Positions 29,241 to 42,910 of a stretch of 64,000 bases of DNA are shown here, piece after piece (position 1 is the stretch's first letter; every line of letters starts with the position of its first letter). The notes beneath the pieces are model-generated. The model ran no database searches, was not told where the DNA came from, and worked only from the letters and a program-made list of their open reading frames with translations. Made by a program: the position numbers and the translations under genes. Source of the stretch: Catonia carolina (taxonomy: Eukaryota > Arthropoda > Insecta > Hemiptera > Achilidae); the NCBI GenBank assembly GCA_035578175.1, contig JAQMRL010000003.1:80301969-80365968 (forward strand). The letters run 5' to 3'.

Positions 29241-30815
29241 ACTGAGCGATAATTGTAGTTCACAAGTGCGTAGTATAAGAAAGAATTTTCTGTAAGAAAT
29301 TGAAGCAGAAGAATTTTTTTCGTTTCTCTATTTACAACAAAAAAAAATCCAGGGTAAAGCGTTCATTTTAATCATGTTATGTATTGATTTTCAAATCTCG
29401 ATATTTTTGACAGTGAATTTTAATACATTTATTGGTTAAATATCTTATAGTTGCAGGAGACTTAGGTACTGGATTTTGTATTTTGGTTAGGATGTAACCA
29501 ACTAGGTTAATACCAGGTAGGTTTGTATCAAAGGGTTTTGAGGTAAACAGACTAGAGTTCCATCTCGTAAATAAACATAACAGGGAGCAGACTTTTGCTA
29601 AGATGCTGGAGGCAGAGGAAAGTTTGATCTGAGGCCTTCTCTTTAGGCTGCTGGTCGAGAGACAAAGTTTCAGAGCTGTGAGATTAAGGAAGCTCGCTCA
29701 TTCTAGGGTGGCCATGGAAGTTTAAAAGGAGAGAAGGAAGTAGAAGCGGGAGAGAACTCACCCTATTAGAGCGAAAGAGTAAGACGAGGTAAGTTATATC
29801 TGAATTTATGTTCAGATGGTCCCTTTAGGCAGGATAAGGGAGAAAGCTTGGCTTCATCAGCATCTAGTCTTAATGAGTGATCAAACAATGAAATAACTTG
29901 GCCACCCTTTCTCATGCTTTAAGAAAAACACATATCGTTTTATTTGGGTGATTACAAAAATATCTTCATTTATAAATTACTCTCTTATAAAACACAAAAA
30001 GTAATTAGTCATTCGTAAATAACAAGAAAAATAAAATTCTATCATTAGAAACAAATCACATAAACAGCGATAGTTCTAAAATCCAATTTTTTTTTTTTAC
30101 TATATTGACAGAATTTTGTCTATAATCTGTTCTTTAAAAAACAATAGCTGTGTTAAAGAAAATAAATTTGACATTACAGAGGATCAAAGGAATTTACATG
30201 TTAAAAATATGTTAGTTATAAATACTAAAATAAGTTGTAGATTTATAATTTTCTACAACTTTGATTAAAAACGTAATTTTATATAAAAGATATACAAACC
30301 GCGATTTAAATCAGTCAGGCACCAATATGTAAGTTCCACCTTAGGTAATTGTTTCTGTTACATGAAATATATTTCAATCTGAAACTTATAAAAAATATTG
30401 TATACATTAATAAATAAAGTCAGGGAGAAACACTTAGCTTTGTTTATTGCAATCCAGTTATTGAATGTAAATTATTTAGTTATTTAACTAAATATTGACT
30501 GATTATAATATTATTAATGGTAATTCAGGTCTTAGGCCATTTACATAAAAAAATAAATAAAATTCGCTCTTTGAGCTCTAGATTCAAAGTTACCATAAAC
30601 AGTTTTCTTCTTATATAATCAACACTTTAAACAATGAAGATTTAAACAGAATAAATCCATGTTATATTACTGTAAACATTCAACAATTTTTTCAAAATAG
30701 TTAAAAATATAATAGGCTATACAAATTACTATAAATGAAATTTGGTTAAAATAATCTTTATTAAAATTTAAATCAATAAACCTTTCATTGGTACAACACA
30801 TGTTATACTGCTACC
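29241..30815. other. Intergenic stretch, nothing recognised
   Basis: A moderately GC-richer patch at 29600-29880 (GGAGGCAGAGGAAAG and similar) has no lasting frame. The rest is AT-rich. Confidence 0.35.
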
Positions 30816-30819
30816 CGCT

Positions 30820-31284
30820 TTTGCCCTAAAATGCATAAAATTAACCACAATCTTTAGAAAAACAATTTTTTACCACGAGAGCACAGCCTCCCCAAAAATT
30901 TCAGCAGAGATGGCGCTTACCCTATCTTGTAGAATATAAAAAATTTAGCAAATGAGACAATTTTTTAAAAAAATGGTAGGAGCCGTTTTTGAGAAAATTT
31001 CACGAGTAAACTACTACAGTACTTCCGGTTGACCGGTTTTGAAGAAAGTTTTCCTGTCGGGATCCGTTACGATATCTAACTTAAATTCCAAGTTTCAAAT
31101 TTGCACGATATTCCATTCTTGAGATATTTTGTTCACAGACACACGCACCAATCGTTAAAAACATGGTTGTTTGTTCAGGAGGCCTGGAAGTATGTATTTC
31201 TGGTGAAAACTCGATTTCAAAAACCGTGATGAAAAAAATACTTTCCTTCCCTATTTTATTCATATAGGGTAAATGAAAGTAAAT
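30820..31284 (-). repeat. CTTTCTCTTGCC family, head half
   Basis: Reverse copy covering the head to the block GCTTTTGCCCTAAAATGC; ends GAAAGTA at 31284. The tail half is missing. Confidence 0.7.
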
Positions 31285-31589
31285 AATGTTTTGGAATAAT
31301 TGTTAAATATTATTTAACCAGGACTTTAATTTTGGATAACTAAAAAATTATTCTAATTTTAAAAGTTCAATTGCTTAAAAAAAAATTAAAATGGATAACT
31401 ATGTATTGAAATCTTAAGCGGTGCAATATTCAGAAGAGAAGTCGTTTTGGCCCCAACTCAAAATATAATTTAAAATATTTTAATTTTAAATTTAAATTAT
31501 TAACATTGGTTAAGATTCGCTTTATAAGTAACGAAAAAATACATTGAATTTAAATATTAATAGAATAGAAAGAAAACTGTTACATAACC

Positions 31590-31636
31590 CTCCGTAGTCG
31601 CTAATAACCGAGCTGTTGATGCGACTTAAAATAAAC
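31590..31636 (+). repeat. SINE family A tail-type-2 scrap
   Basis: GTCGCTAATAACC and GTTGATGCGACTTAAAATAA match the tail of the copies at 23920 and 62587. The head is absent. Confidence 0.5.
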
Positions 31637-32725
<1,089 letters not shown>

Positions 32726-32934
32726 TCGAGGAAAAGAAAATAAGCAAATTGTTTTGATAACAAAGTTATGTACTTTTTAAAATAAATGAATTAAGCTTTA
32801 TTACATTTAAAAGAAAACTGAATGCTTCTTATTTATAAAAAAAGACATCAATTGAAAAGAAGCAGAAATAATTTGAAAAAAGAATTAGGTAACATCCTAT
32901 CAGATTCTACTACATGATAAAGTAACTCCCAATG

Positions 32935-33109
32935 GTGTTAGTTTAAAATCGCCTCATTTACGACATTTTTTATTCTCAACAAGATAGGGTAAGAGCTCTG
33001 CTGAAGAGCACATTCCTTTCTTAAATCTGCTGAAATTCTTGGAGCTGTGCTCTTGTTGTCAAATTTTTTAAAAGATTTTGGCCTTAATATACAGTTTAGG
33101 GCAGAAGTG
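32935..33109 (+). repeat. CTTTCTCTTGCC family, internal fragment
   Basis: Contains the CTCAACAAGATAGGGTAAG and GAAATTCTTGGAGCTGTGCT blocks; ends at the target duplication of the next SINE-like copy. Confidence 0.6.
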
Positions 33110-33120
33110 TAGGCTATAAT

Positions 33121-33515
33121 GTTGTTGTTTAGGTTATCAGCCGAAAGGCTGGTTTGAACCTGTAGAGGTTTTACTAAGTAAAACGAGCAGTGAGTTGGTT
33201 TGCCATTGCCTTCCTCACTGAGTCGAAAAGTACGCTTATCAACATGCCGGACCCTCTGAAAAGCACATATTTTCCACTCTGCAAAATGATACCTTCACTT
33301 CATTCACCACAGGGTCTGGCTGTATAATAAAATTCATTACTTTCAGAGGCGACAACTCTGATTAGTGTCTTTTGCACCTCTACCTCTTCTGTTACTAAAT
33401 GATTCAGTCATTTAATTGGCTAACCAAGAGATAAGAATCATAACTATTTATTTTAGCCCCGCAACGAACAGATTGAGTGTGAATAATCTGACACTCCACC
33501 TGTGTGTAATAGGCA
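33121..33515 (-). mobile_element. SINE-like family C copy
   Basis: Complete reverse copy. Flanks AGGCTATAATGT and AGGCTGTAATGT form a 12-bp duplication with one mismatch. A Tc1-like element sits immediately after the right duplication. Confidence 0.8.
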
Positions 33516-33529
33516 AAGGCTGTAATGTA

Positions 33530-34483
33530 ACGGGTGATTCAAAAAGAGCGCCGGTTTTTAAACGGCTGGTAAATTTTTGTTTATCGGTTGGCAACATTGT
33601 TAGACCTCATTTCTATTTCGGAGAACATTCCGATTGACGATTCAGTTGTAGTTTCTCTTGTTCGCAGTGTAGTACTCTCGCAGTCTGTGTCTAACCATGG
33701 AGAAGTTTACTATTGCACAACGAGTGTTAATCGTCAAAACATTTTACCAAAGTGGCGAGAGTTATGCGGCTACTGTCAGGCGACTTCGCGGTACTCTAGG
33801 ACGTAATGAAGCACCGAATGAATCAACAGTTCGCAGGCTCATGAAAAAGTTTTTTGAGACGGGTTCAACAGTCGACCTTAAAAGTTCTGGACGTCGTCGT
33901 TCTGGCCGAACTGAGCAGAACGTTGCGTTGGTTCGTGACAGTGTGGCTGTTAGCCCAGCAAAATCAATACGTCGCCGTTCTCAACAATTGGGTTTACGAT
34001 GTTCTTCTGTACGGAGAATTCTTCGGTACGATCTCCAATATCACCCGTATAAAATTCAGTTTCTGCACGAGAAACAATGTTGTTGCTCCGTGAACGGTTC
34101 CAGGATCGCATCATTTCTCGTAATTCCGACCATCAATGGCCACCAAGGTCGTGTGACTTGACGCCTTGTGACTTTCATCTTTGGGGTCATCTGAAGTCAT
34201 TGGTGTATGCCAATAAACCCCGAAACATCAATGACTTGAAGGAGGAAATTCGACGGGTTATCGGGCAAATGGAAGTCGAAACTTGTCGTGCAGTAATATC
34301 CAATTTCATGGACAGAGTTGATGCGTGCCAGCGCAGTAGAGGAGGACACATGCATGACATCATTTTTCATACATGAAATCGGAAGGTAAGATGAACTTGT
34401 TAATGTATATATTTTCAGTTTTCCAATAAAATAAATCTCTTAATTTGATATATCAAAACCGGCGCTCTTTTCGAATCACCCTA
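33530..34483 (+). mobile_element. Tc1-like element with GGGTGATTC termini, internally deleted
   Basis: The inverted ends share GGGTGATTC followed by AAAAGAGCGCCGGTTTT with one or two changes, with TA on both sides (33528-33529, 34484-34485). The 954-bp body has the transposase in two pieces. The deletion removes the central nuclease. Confidence 0.87.
33697..34376 (+). pseudogene. Tc1-like transposase, central deletion and frameshift
   Basis: 33697 onward encodes MEKFTIAQRVLIVKTFYQSG, the start of the N-terminal helix-turn-helix seen in arthropod elements of this group, and continues to about residue 125 (YHPYKIQ). The sequence then jumps, and in another frame (34077-34376) resumes with DHQWPPRSCDLTPCDFHLWG and the C-terminus ending at a TGA. 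The middle with the first and second catalytic Asp is missing, so it cannot act alone, though the ends could still be mobilised. Confidence 0.82.
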
Positions 34484-34489
34484 TACATT

Positions 34490-35590
34490 AATTATATTTT
34501 ATTTATTAAATTTATTATAATTATATTATATTTTATATAATATTATATATTATTACAATTATAATTAAAGTTTAGGAAATTAAAATCCAACAACTTTTTT
34601 TCAAAATATTTGTCGAATAAAATGGCGTCCGCTTATTAAATCAGAGACGAAGACGATAGCATGCTTGTCCTTTCATGCCGCTGCATATAATTATTTACAC
34701 CGTGAATAGTTATTAATAATTACAAAAAATTAAGCAATTAAATTAAATTTTAACTATATATTTCAGAATTCCAAGAATTTTTAATGATGTATCTCTCAAA
34801 ACAATCCGAATTAGTGAAGCTTTACTGAACCTATTTATTTATTTATTAATTATGAATATTTCTTTCAATTTGATAGTTTGAAGGGTTGTAAATTAAATCA
34901 AAGAGAGTTTAAATGAGATGTAATTAAGACGTTATGAAGTAATAATAATTTTCAAAGTTGTAGTAGATTTAGCACAAGAAATAGGCACTGTAGTTTAACA
35001 TTTCTATCTTTACTACGTAGTCAAGTAATCAAGATTTCGCTTAATTTCGAACAAACAGCAGAGAGTTTGTATCGTAATACCTTTCCTCTAAATAGGGCAG
35101 AGGTATTCATAATAAACGCTTTGAATGTCGGCAGTTAATCGAAACGAGGCGATCCAGACTTCGCTTGAATGGTGACCCTCGAAAGACGAACTGACTGGCG
35201 AAATCAGTGGACGAACAACTTGCTTGATTACACTGCCTCACTACAAAGTTGCAGTTTATATTACACAGAAGTATAAGGGTAGTCCAGTTTGTATTTATTA
35301 GATCTTATTCAAAATTCAACTATTCCTGATTCGTAGTTTCTTTAAAACAATTTCTAGTAAAATTAATTTAAGATTTCATTTAATTGTTAAATATTAAAAC
35401 AACACCACTTTTAATTAAATAATAATTCTTCTTTAAAAAATCTGGCTTGAAACATTCACACGTGAGTAATAAAACGTTATAATCTACGTTCAATCATTAG
35501 TAAACAATATAAATTTTTTTTTCATTTTGTTTTATTTTGCAACTGTAAACATACAACCAGCAAAAAGGTTTACATCTTGTGTCAATTACA
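34490..35590. other. Intergenic stretch, nothing recognised
   Basis: AT-rich with one short scrap of a CTTTCTCTTGCC-family end (AAAAAATCTGGCTTGAAAC at 35436-35455). No gene was seen; 34980-35290 is less AT-rich but has no motif. Confidence 0.35.
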
Positions 35591-35599
35591 AAAAAAATC

Positions 35600-36480
35600 G
35601 CGTTAATGGCTTTGAGGAGGACACTACCCAGTGGTAGCTCTCCATATAATGAAAAATGTGTTAAATTTTAATTTCATATTTTTGTACACGTAATCACTAT
35701 TAGAGTCGTGTTAGTGTGTCATGTCTCTACTCCATCGGCGTTTCAGTCGTCTTTGTGGTACTCCTGGTAGGTCTGGAGAATTCATGTTGCACATTAAGGG
35801 AATATTATGATTTTGAAGTTTTTCTCTGAACCTGCGGTATAATTTTAGAAATGTGTCGTTAACGTAAGGGACGTGTAGGTCATCGTGCAGTGTTCTGTTG
35901 GATACGTAACTCGGGCAGTTAGTAATGAGTCGCAAGAATTTACTTTGGAAACGTTGTATTCGTGAAATGACCGATGGCTTTGCTGCACCATAAATCTGAC
36001 TACCATACATCCAGATCGGTTGAAGCATCGCCTTGTACGTCAAGAGTTTTGAAATCATGGGTAGTTTTGACCGTTTGGCTAATAGTCTGTATAACTGCTT
36101 CAGTCTGTTATTTTTAGTAATTGTCACTTATGGTTGACGTGTACGTTCCAAGTCAACCGTCTGTCTAAATATAAGCCAAGGTACCGAACATTGTTTGCTT
36201 GTGGAAGAGGTTGGTTGGATAAAAATAATTGCGGACACGTTTCTCGACGAAGGGTGAAGGTCATTTGGTAAGTTTTGGTGGTATTAATTTTTATACGCCA
36301 TCTTCTAAACCATACTTCTAGAATGTCAAGGTGATACTTGATGTCGTTTTCAGCATGGACATGGTCATCAGAGGATGAAAGAACAACAGTATCGTCAGCA
36401 AATATAAAATATTTGCTGATATACTGATCATGCTGATATACATCAGCATCATATACATGTATATGCTGATATACATATAT
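35600..36480 (-). pseudogene. Jockey-like LINE reverse transcriptase, 3' fragment with frameshift
   Basis: On the minus strand, IFADDTVVLSSSDD (catalytic Asp pair, 5' limit near 36410) is followed by WFRRWRIKINTTKT and VRYLGLYLDRRLTW; after a shift near 36124, the frame continues with KAMLQPIWMYGSQIYGAA and SNRTLHDDLHVPYVND, typical of the Jockey C-terminus, ending at 35711. Upstream of FADD the sequence dissolves into short palindromes. 5' truncated. Confidence 0.82.
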
Positions 36481-36489
36481 TAAAACAAT

Positions 36490-36830
36490 ATAAAATAAAA
36501 ACACAACCCAATTTTAATTATGAGTGAATGACGCAAAATGAAAATTAAACTATTTTCGACTCAATTGATGCTAAACTAAGCGTTACAGAAAAAAATATTT
36601 GAAATAAAAGTTGTAGGTTTTTAATTTCCTAAAATTTTAATTATATACGCTTTTGCAATAACGGCCGTAGTACTAAAAACCCATTATTTACCATGAGAGC
36701 ATTGCCTCCCAAGAATTTCAGTAAACATGCCGCTTATCCTACATTGTAGGGCATAAAAATTGTAGCTTGTCCTACAATTTTTTTGTGCCAAACAAACAAC
36801 TAAAAAAGTTTTAGTTTGGAACTGCGTCTC
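36490..36830 (-). repeat. CTTTCTCTTGCC family, diverged fragment
   Basis: Has ATGAGTGAATGACGCAAAAT, AAAGTTGTAGGTTTTTAAT and CAAGAATTTCAGTAAACATG blocks in reverse order, with ends missing. Confidence 0.6.
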
Positions 36831-37304
36831 ACCAAGTAAACAACATTAAAATTACAAAAAACAATAAAAAATTAAATTTTATTCCCTTATTAATTAAAGG
36901 GCTACAGTGTTAGTTTTAACTCATTTTCCATCGGGAACGAAAATAAAATTTTTTTTTAAAACGCTCTGATTCCGTTACCCTTGTACTAAAAGGCTCAATT
37001 TTAGCTGATAATAATTAGAAAACAAGTAGGAACACTCCTCTAAAATGTCATATTTTCTCTTAAATTTGATCGTGTTACATGTTCTGAAACATGGATTAAG
37101 TGAAAAATGCGCTAAAAAACGGGTAGGCCTACGTATTGTTTCCAAATTGCTAGAAAATGCCTAATTCACTCCCTTGTTTCTTAATTTAAAAAAAATAACA
37201 AAAAACCAAACTTTAAAACGAGCTGTACCTGAAATTTTTATGTTTTTTCTTTGTGAGATACGCGGTTCCAAAAATAAGCGTCATCTTTCATTTTACGTAC
37301 TTTT
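36831..37304. other. Intergenic stretch, nothing recognised
   Basis: No motif or repeat end was seen. Confidence 0.35.
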
Positions 37305-38243
37305 TACTTTCTCTTGCCTATATGAATGTATAGGAAGGAAAGTAGTGTTTCCATGTCGATTTTTCGAAATCGAGTTTTCACCGGATCTACACGTTTTCAG
37401 ACCCCCTGAACCCAAAAACATGTTTTTAGCAATTGGTCTGTGTGTGTGTATGTGTGTGAACAGAATATCTTAAGAACGGAACATCGTAAGAACTTCAAAC
37501 TTGAAACTTAAGTTACATACCACTACCGGACCCGACACGAACACATCAAAATCGGTCAACTGGAAGTAGTAGTTCTTCAGTATAATTTTTCACTTTTTTT
37601 GCGATTTTCTCAAAAACTGGTCCTACGATTTCTTTTAAAATCGTCTGGTTTACTAAATTTTTTATGCTCTACAAGGTAGGGTAGGCGCCATGTTTGCTGA
37701 AATTCTTGGTGAGGCTGTTTTCTTGTAAAAAAAGTTTTTTTTTAAGATTACGGCTTTAATATGCAACTTAGCGCAAAAATGCATATAATAAAAGTTGTAG
37801 AGAATTTAAAATCCTAAAACTTTTAATTTAACAATTTTTTTGTGTAACGCTTAGTTTAGCGGTAATTAGCGATTTTCTGTTTTTTTTCTCACGAAAACGT
37901 GTGAAAAATCGATGTTTTTAAGATTTCGGCCTTAGTAGACTATACATTTTACGACAAAAGTGTATATAATAAAATTTATAGGAAATTAAAAGATCTACAA
38001 CATTTTTTTAAAGCATTTTTTTCTACAGAGCCTAGTTTAGAGTGAAAGAGTGATTTTCCGTATTTTTAAGCAAAACTGAAGTGGATTTTCATTTTGCGTC
38101 TTTCACTCATGATTAAAATTAGGTTATGTTTATTGACGTTAGTTTTTTTTATTTCTAATGTTTTATTACTAATGTTAAGTTATATTGGTCATTATTTGAA
38201 TTGGCAAGAGAAAGTTGTGTGAGTGGTTCACACCAGATTTTTT
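37305..38243 (+). repeat. CTTTCTCTTGCC family, full-length copy
   Basis: From TACTTTCTCTTGCC with its hairpin (CCTATATGAATGTATAGG) to GGTTCACACCAGATTTTTTA. The TG tract is short (about 20 bp, interrupted). Confidence 0.87.
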
Positions 38244-38249
38244 ATAGTA

Positions 38250-38372
38250 TTAAAATCCGTACAAAAGTAAAAGAATACCGGGATTTGAACCACGGAACTT
38301 CATGTTTGAAAGTCATCTGTTAAAAATCTGACTCGCGGTGACGGCTTTATGACTAGACCAACCCGGAGGGTA
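38250..38372 (-). mobile_element. SINE family B, head fragment
   Basis: In reverse, GGGTTGGTCTAGTCATAAAG (A box) and GTGGTTCAAATCCCG (B box) enclose a sequence that can pair with itself. The body is missing after the first 25 nt. Confidence 0.65.
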
Positions 38373-38990
38373 AATCAAATAAACCAACAATCCTTGGATA
38401 GAATTCAAAATTTCGCAAGAATCAGTTAAGTTTTCCGTCGATTTTTCATAAATGTAAGAAGTTATATTAGTTATTCATCTACCAAATAAATTATAAAACT
38501 TAATAAATTTATTAAATTAAAATATTGGAAGTTAATTAACGATGTTTATTTATAAAAGACGTTTAAAGAAATATCTGCACTAACTTGAAAGTTCAGTGAC
38601 TGTAATTTAATGTAATTAATAAAACTATACAGTAAAATATTTCTCGTTTACTTCAACCTTTACGAGAAGTATAACTGAACAAACAAAGTACGTAAATATT
38701 TGAATATTGGAGGTTAGGTAACCGAAGCGTTGAATACTTAGAAAAGTGCTCCAGGCATGACCTCTAGAAATCAAACTATGAAATACACCAACTCAAACAG
38801 ACTTTGTACATAAACGTTGCCAGTAAACTACGGTAGTTAGGCCATAGTTAGTTTTAGTTAACCCTCTCTATATAGTGAAGTTTTCAGTTAAACTTTGTTT
38901 TATTTTTTAAATGACTTTATTGAAGAAATCTAAGTGGTTAAATTTAATGCGTAAATTATTATTGCTAAATTTTACTTTGTTTTACTTTAT
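38373..38990. other. Intergenic stretch, nothing recognised
   Basis: AT-rich without features that can be supported. Confidence 0.35.
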
Positions 38991-38992
38991 TT

Positions 38993-39128
38993 TTACTTTC
39001 TCTTGCCTATATGAATATATAGGAAGGAAAGTATTGTTTTCATGTCGGTTTTTCGAAATCCAGTTTTCACCGGATCTACACGTTTTCCGACCCCCTGAAC
39101 CCAAAAAACATTTTTTTAGCGATTGGTC

Positions 39129-39220
<92 letters not shown>

Positions 39221-39945
39221 AACAGAATATCTCAAGAACGGAACATCGTACGAGCTTGAAACTTGAAACTTAAGTTACATAGCATTACCAAACCCGACAC
39301 GAACATTTTCATCAAAATCAGTCAACCGGAAGTAGTATTTATTCGTGTAATTTTTCACTTTTTTGCGATTTTTTCAAAAACCGGTCCTACGATTTTTTTA
39401 AAAATCGCCTGATTTATTAATTTTTTTATGCTCTACAAGATAGGGTAGGCGCCATGATGGCTGAAATTCTTGGTGAGGCTGTTTTCGCGTAAAGAAATTG
39501 TAGTTTTAAGATTGCGGCTTTATTATGCATTTCAGCGCAAAAATGTATATAATAAAATTTTTAGAAAATTTTAAGTCCTATAACTTTTTATTTCAAACGT
39601 TTTTTTTTTTGAATAACGCTTAGTTTAGCGGTAATTAGCAATTTTCTGTTTTTTTCTCACGAAAACGTGTGAAAAATCGATTTTTTTTAACATTTCGGCC
39701 TTAGTACTCATTTTACGACAAAAGGGTATATAATCAAATTTATAGGAAATTAAAAGATCTACACCTTTTATTTAAAGCATTTTTCTCTAAAGAGCCTAGT
39801 TTAGCGTGAAAGAGTGATTTTCCGTATTTCTAAGCAAAACTGAGGTCGATTTTCATTTTGCGTCTTTCACTCATGATTAAAATTAGATTTTGTTTATTGA
39901 GGTTAGTTTTTTGTTTATTTGTAATGTTTTATTACTAATTAAAAA
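38993..39945 (+). repeat. CTTTCTCTTGCC family, nearly full-length with expanded TG tract
   Basis: Complete head with hairpin, an 85-bp TG tract at about 39131-39216, and all internal blocks; the last 60 bp of the tail are replaced by AT-rich sequence. Confidence 0.87.
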
Positions 39946-40249
39946 ATAAATATCTGTAATTAAAAAATAAATAAAAATTAATCAGCTAATCGGTATAAAA
40001 TTACATTAAATTATTAAAGAAAAGTGACTGGATGAGCGGGTTATGAGGTGATACCTTACAGAAAAACATGAATTAATAAGTAGTCAATTTTAAATTCATA
40101 TGTATTCTAATACACAACCACGGTAATCTGAATAGATTTCTAATGTTTTTAACATGATTTGTAAGTAATTTGACTATGAAAATGTATTTTTAATGGTCTT
40201 TAAGCATAAAAATTAAATTGTAAAAAATAAACTGTGTATTTGAGAATAA

Positions 40250-41153
40250 TTACTTTCTCTTGCCTATATGTATATATAGGAAGGAAAGTATTGTTTTCAT
40301 GTCAATTTTTCTAAATTGAGTTTTCACCGGATCTACACGTTTTCAGACCCCCTGAACCCAAAATACATGTTTTTAGCGATTGGTCTGTGTGTGTGTGAGT
40401 GTACAGAATATCTTAAGAACGGAACATTATACGAACTTAAAACTTGAAACATATGTGTAACATACCACTACCGGACCCGCACGAACATTTTAATCAAAAT
40501 CGGTCTACCGAAAGTAGTAGTTTATTCGTGTAATTTTTCACTTTTTTGCGATTTTCTCAAAAATGAGTCCTACGATTTTTTTAAAAATAGCCTGGTTTAC
40601 TAAATTTTTTATGCTCTACAAGATAGGGTAGGCGCCATGTTTGCTGAAATTCTTGGCGAGGCTGTGTTCAAGTATAAAAATTGTTTTTTTAAGATTACGG
40701 CTTTAATAGGCCTATGCATTTTAGCGCAAAAATTTATATAATAAAAGTTGTAGAGTATTTAAAATCCTACAACTTGCATTTCAAAGATTTTTGTATAATT
40801 CTTAGTTTAGCGGTAATTTGCGATTTTCTGTTTTTGTCCCACGAAAACGTGTGAAAAATAGTATTTTTTAAGATTTCAGTCTTAGTATGCATTTTACGAC
40901 AAAAGAGTATATAATAAAGTTTATAGGCAATTAAAAGATTTACAACTTTTATTTAAAGCATTTTTCTCTACAGAGCCTAGTTTAGCGTGAAGGAGTGATT
41001 TTCCGTATTTTTAAGCCGAACTGAGGTCGATTTTCATTTTGCGTCTTTCACTCATGATTAAAATAAGGTTATGTTTTTTGATGTTAGTTTTTTGTTTATT
41101 TCTAATGTTTTATTACTAATGTTAGGTTATATTGGTCATTATTTGCATTTATA
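40250..41153 (+). repeat. CTTTCTCTTGCC family, nearly full-length copy
   Basis: Head with hairpin and all internal blocks; ends at GGTCATTATTTGCATT just before the tail inverted motif. Short TG tract (about 15 bp). Confidence 0.86.
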
Positions 41154-41239
41154 AATTAAATTTAAAAAAATAAACTGTGAGAATAAAAAAACAAATAATT
41201 ATAACCTAGTTTTTAATACAAGGTGTAGTTACAATGTAA

Positions 41240-41760
41240 ATCGCTTACGATAGTTCATTAGCAATTTAAAGAAATTACACATTTTCATTACTACAGGTTG
41301 CATAAAATCCCTAATTGTTTGCTATCCGAAAACTGGAGCAATATTTCGCCAGTGCCTTATAAAAAAAGACGTATAAGTACTGTTTTCAATGTTTTTGATG
41401 CTTCTGAATGTGAATTAAGCCACTCCGTGTTACATACTTGATCAATTTCTTCTAGACCTTTGCCGGAGTCCAGCATGATTACGAAAAATTTTCTTCGCCT
41501 GTAAACTATACCTTTATCGTCAGCTGACAGCTACAAGTTCACGCCAACTCTCATTTTATTATAATTTACTTACACTATACTCAGTTGGCATACACCAGTC
41601 CGACAATGTATACGTAATATTAAATTTAGATATTTTTGAATTATATTTTGTAATTTTTCACCTTTTCGAATGATCCGAACTGATCACCGTCCTAATTAGT
41701 TCGAATTAACGGGGTTAATTAACGGGGGAAAATAACACGTTTTATCGGTAAATAGTCTAC
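41240..41760 (-). pseudogene. Possible decayed Tigger-like element end
   Basis: On the minus strand, 41735-41655 reads TTAATTCGAACTAATTAGGA and GATCAGTTCGGATCATTCG, a style of sequence seen at Tigger/jerky termini, followed by a broken frame. No partner terminus was found. Weak. Confidence 0.25.
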
Positions 41761-41788
41761 AGGAAAAAATTAATCTTTCATTTTTTCT

Positions 41789-42183
41789 GTGCCCATAACA
41801 GGCAGGTGGAGTGTTAAATTATTTGCACTCGATCTGTTAGTTCCAGGGCTATAAAAAATAGTTCTGTTTCTTATCACATGGTTAGCCAAATATATGACAG
41901 AAGCATTTAAGAACAGAAGATGTGGAAGTGCTCAAGACAATAGTCTTGAGTTATCTCTTCTGAAAGTAATGAATTTAATTATACAGTCAGACCCTGTGGT
42001 GAATGAAGTGAAGGTGTCATTTTCAGGTTGGAAAGTAGGTGGTTTTCAGTGGATCTGGCATGCTGATAAGCATACTTTTCTACTCAGTGTAGAACGAAAT
42101 GGTAAACAACCTCACTCCTCGTTTTATTTAAAGCCTCTGGAGGTTTAAACCAACCTTTCGGCTGATGACCTAAACAACAATAT
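41789..42183 (+). mobile_element. SINE-like family C copy
   Basis: Complete forward copy ending CCTAAACAACAAT. Flanks ATTTTTTCT on both sides (41780-41788, 42184-42192) are a 9-bp duplication. An open frame of 84 codons in it is not conserved in other copies. Confidence 0.82.
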
Positions 42184-42607
42184 ATTTTTTCTATCCTTTC
42201 GTTTGAAAGGTTTACACTGCCTTCTTTATCGAAAACCTACACTTTCTCTTCACTTTTAATTGTTAATTTTTAAATGTATCTTGCAACCTGTAATGGATGC
42301 ATGGAGTAAAGATCTATGACTTAGCGAAACATTCAAGTATAGTAATCATTCTAACATTTCAGTCAAAAATTTGAAGAATAATAACAGGTAATTCAAAAAC
42401 TAAGTACGTCAATAATAACACTTTTCATTTAAATCTTCAAATTCCATTCGTTCAAGACTTCATCTTCAAACGGTTATTTAAAATTCTTTTTGAAGCTTAA
42501 TAATCACGTTAATCCTCTGGCTCAAAGTCTATCGGTAAGACCATTTCCGGATACGAGAAGACTTTGCCGCTATTGGAACAGAGATCTGCAGAACTGTTAA
42601 CTTTCTA

Positions 42608-42720
42608 ATTTTTTTTTTTTGGTTTAACATCCGACTGTTCTTCAAATACTGCTAATGCAGATGAAGGATGAAATGATTTTTTTGTAACTGATGAAAATAT
42701 GCAGTGCCTGAATGGGATAC
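42608..42720 (-). mobile_element. SINE family A, 5'-truncated (tail type 1)
   Basis: Poly(A) complement and tail type 1 are followed by the body up to GCCTGAATGGGATAC, where the B box is broken and the copy ends. Confidence 0.75.
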
Positions 42721-42769
42721 CACCACACACCATCATGATCACGATCACTTTTTACCTCGTATAGGGTCA

Positions 42770-42910
42770 ATTTTCTCTTGAGGTGACTTCAGACGTTTCT
42801 TGGAGCTTATTTTACAGCCACATTCTCACGATTCGTTCATTGTAGGCTTTTCTCCTTTCTTCTGTCCACCCATTGTCCTTTCTTGCTCTTTATGGAAACC
42901 CTAAAGTCCG
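42770..42910 (-). repeat. Dispersed repeat matching 15930-16060
   Basis: Inverted match to the block in CRLS1 intron 3, with GGTGGACAGAAGAAAGGAGA and GAATGTGGCTG. Probable LINE 3' end. Confidence 0.45.

Noticed and set aside
37174..37473. Conserved frame reading CRFFEIEFSPDLHVFRPPEP in several copies of the 0.95-kb repeat
   Set aside because: The peptide recurs only because the DNA is repeated. It starts at different sites, is broken in other copies, runs into the microsatellite and shows no sign of coding constraint.
41894..42148. 84-codon open frame in a family C copy
   Set aside because: Other copies have stops and shifts at the same places, so it is not maintained.
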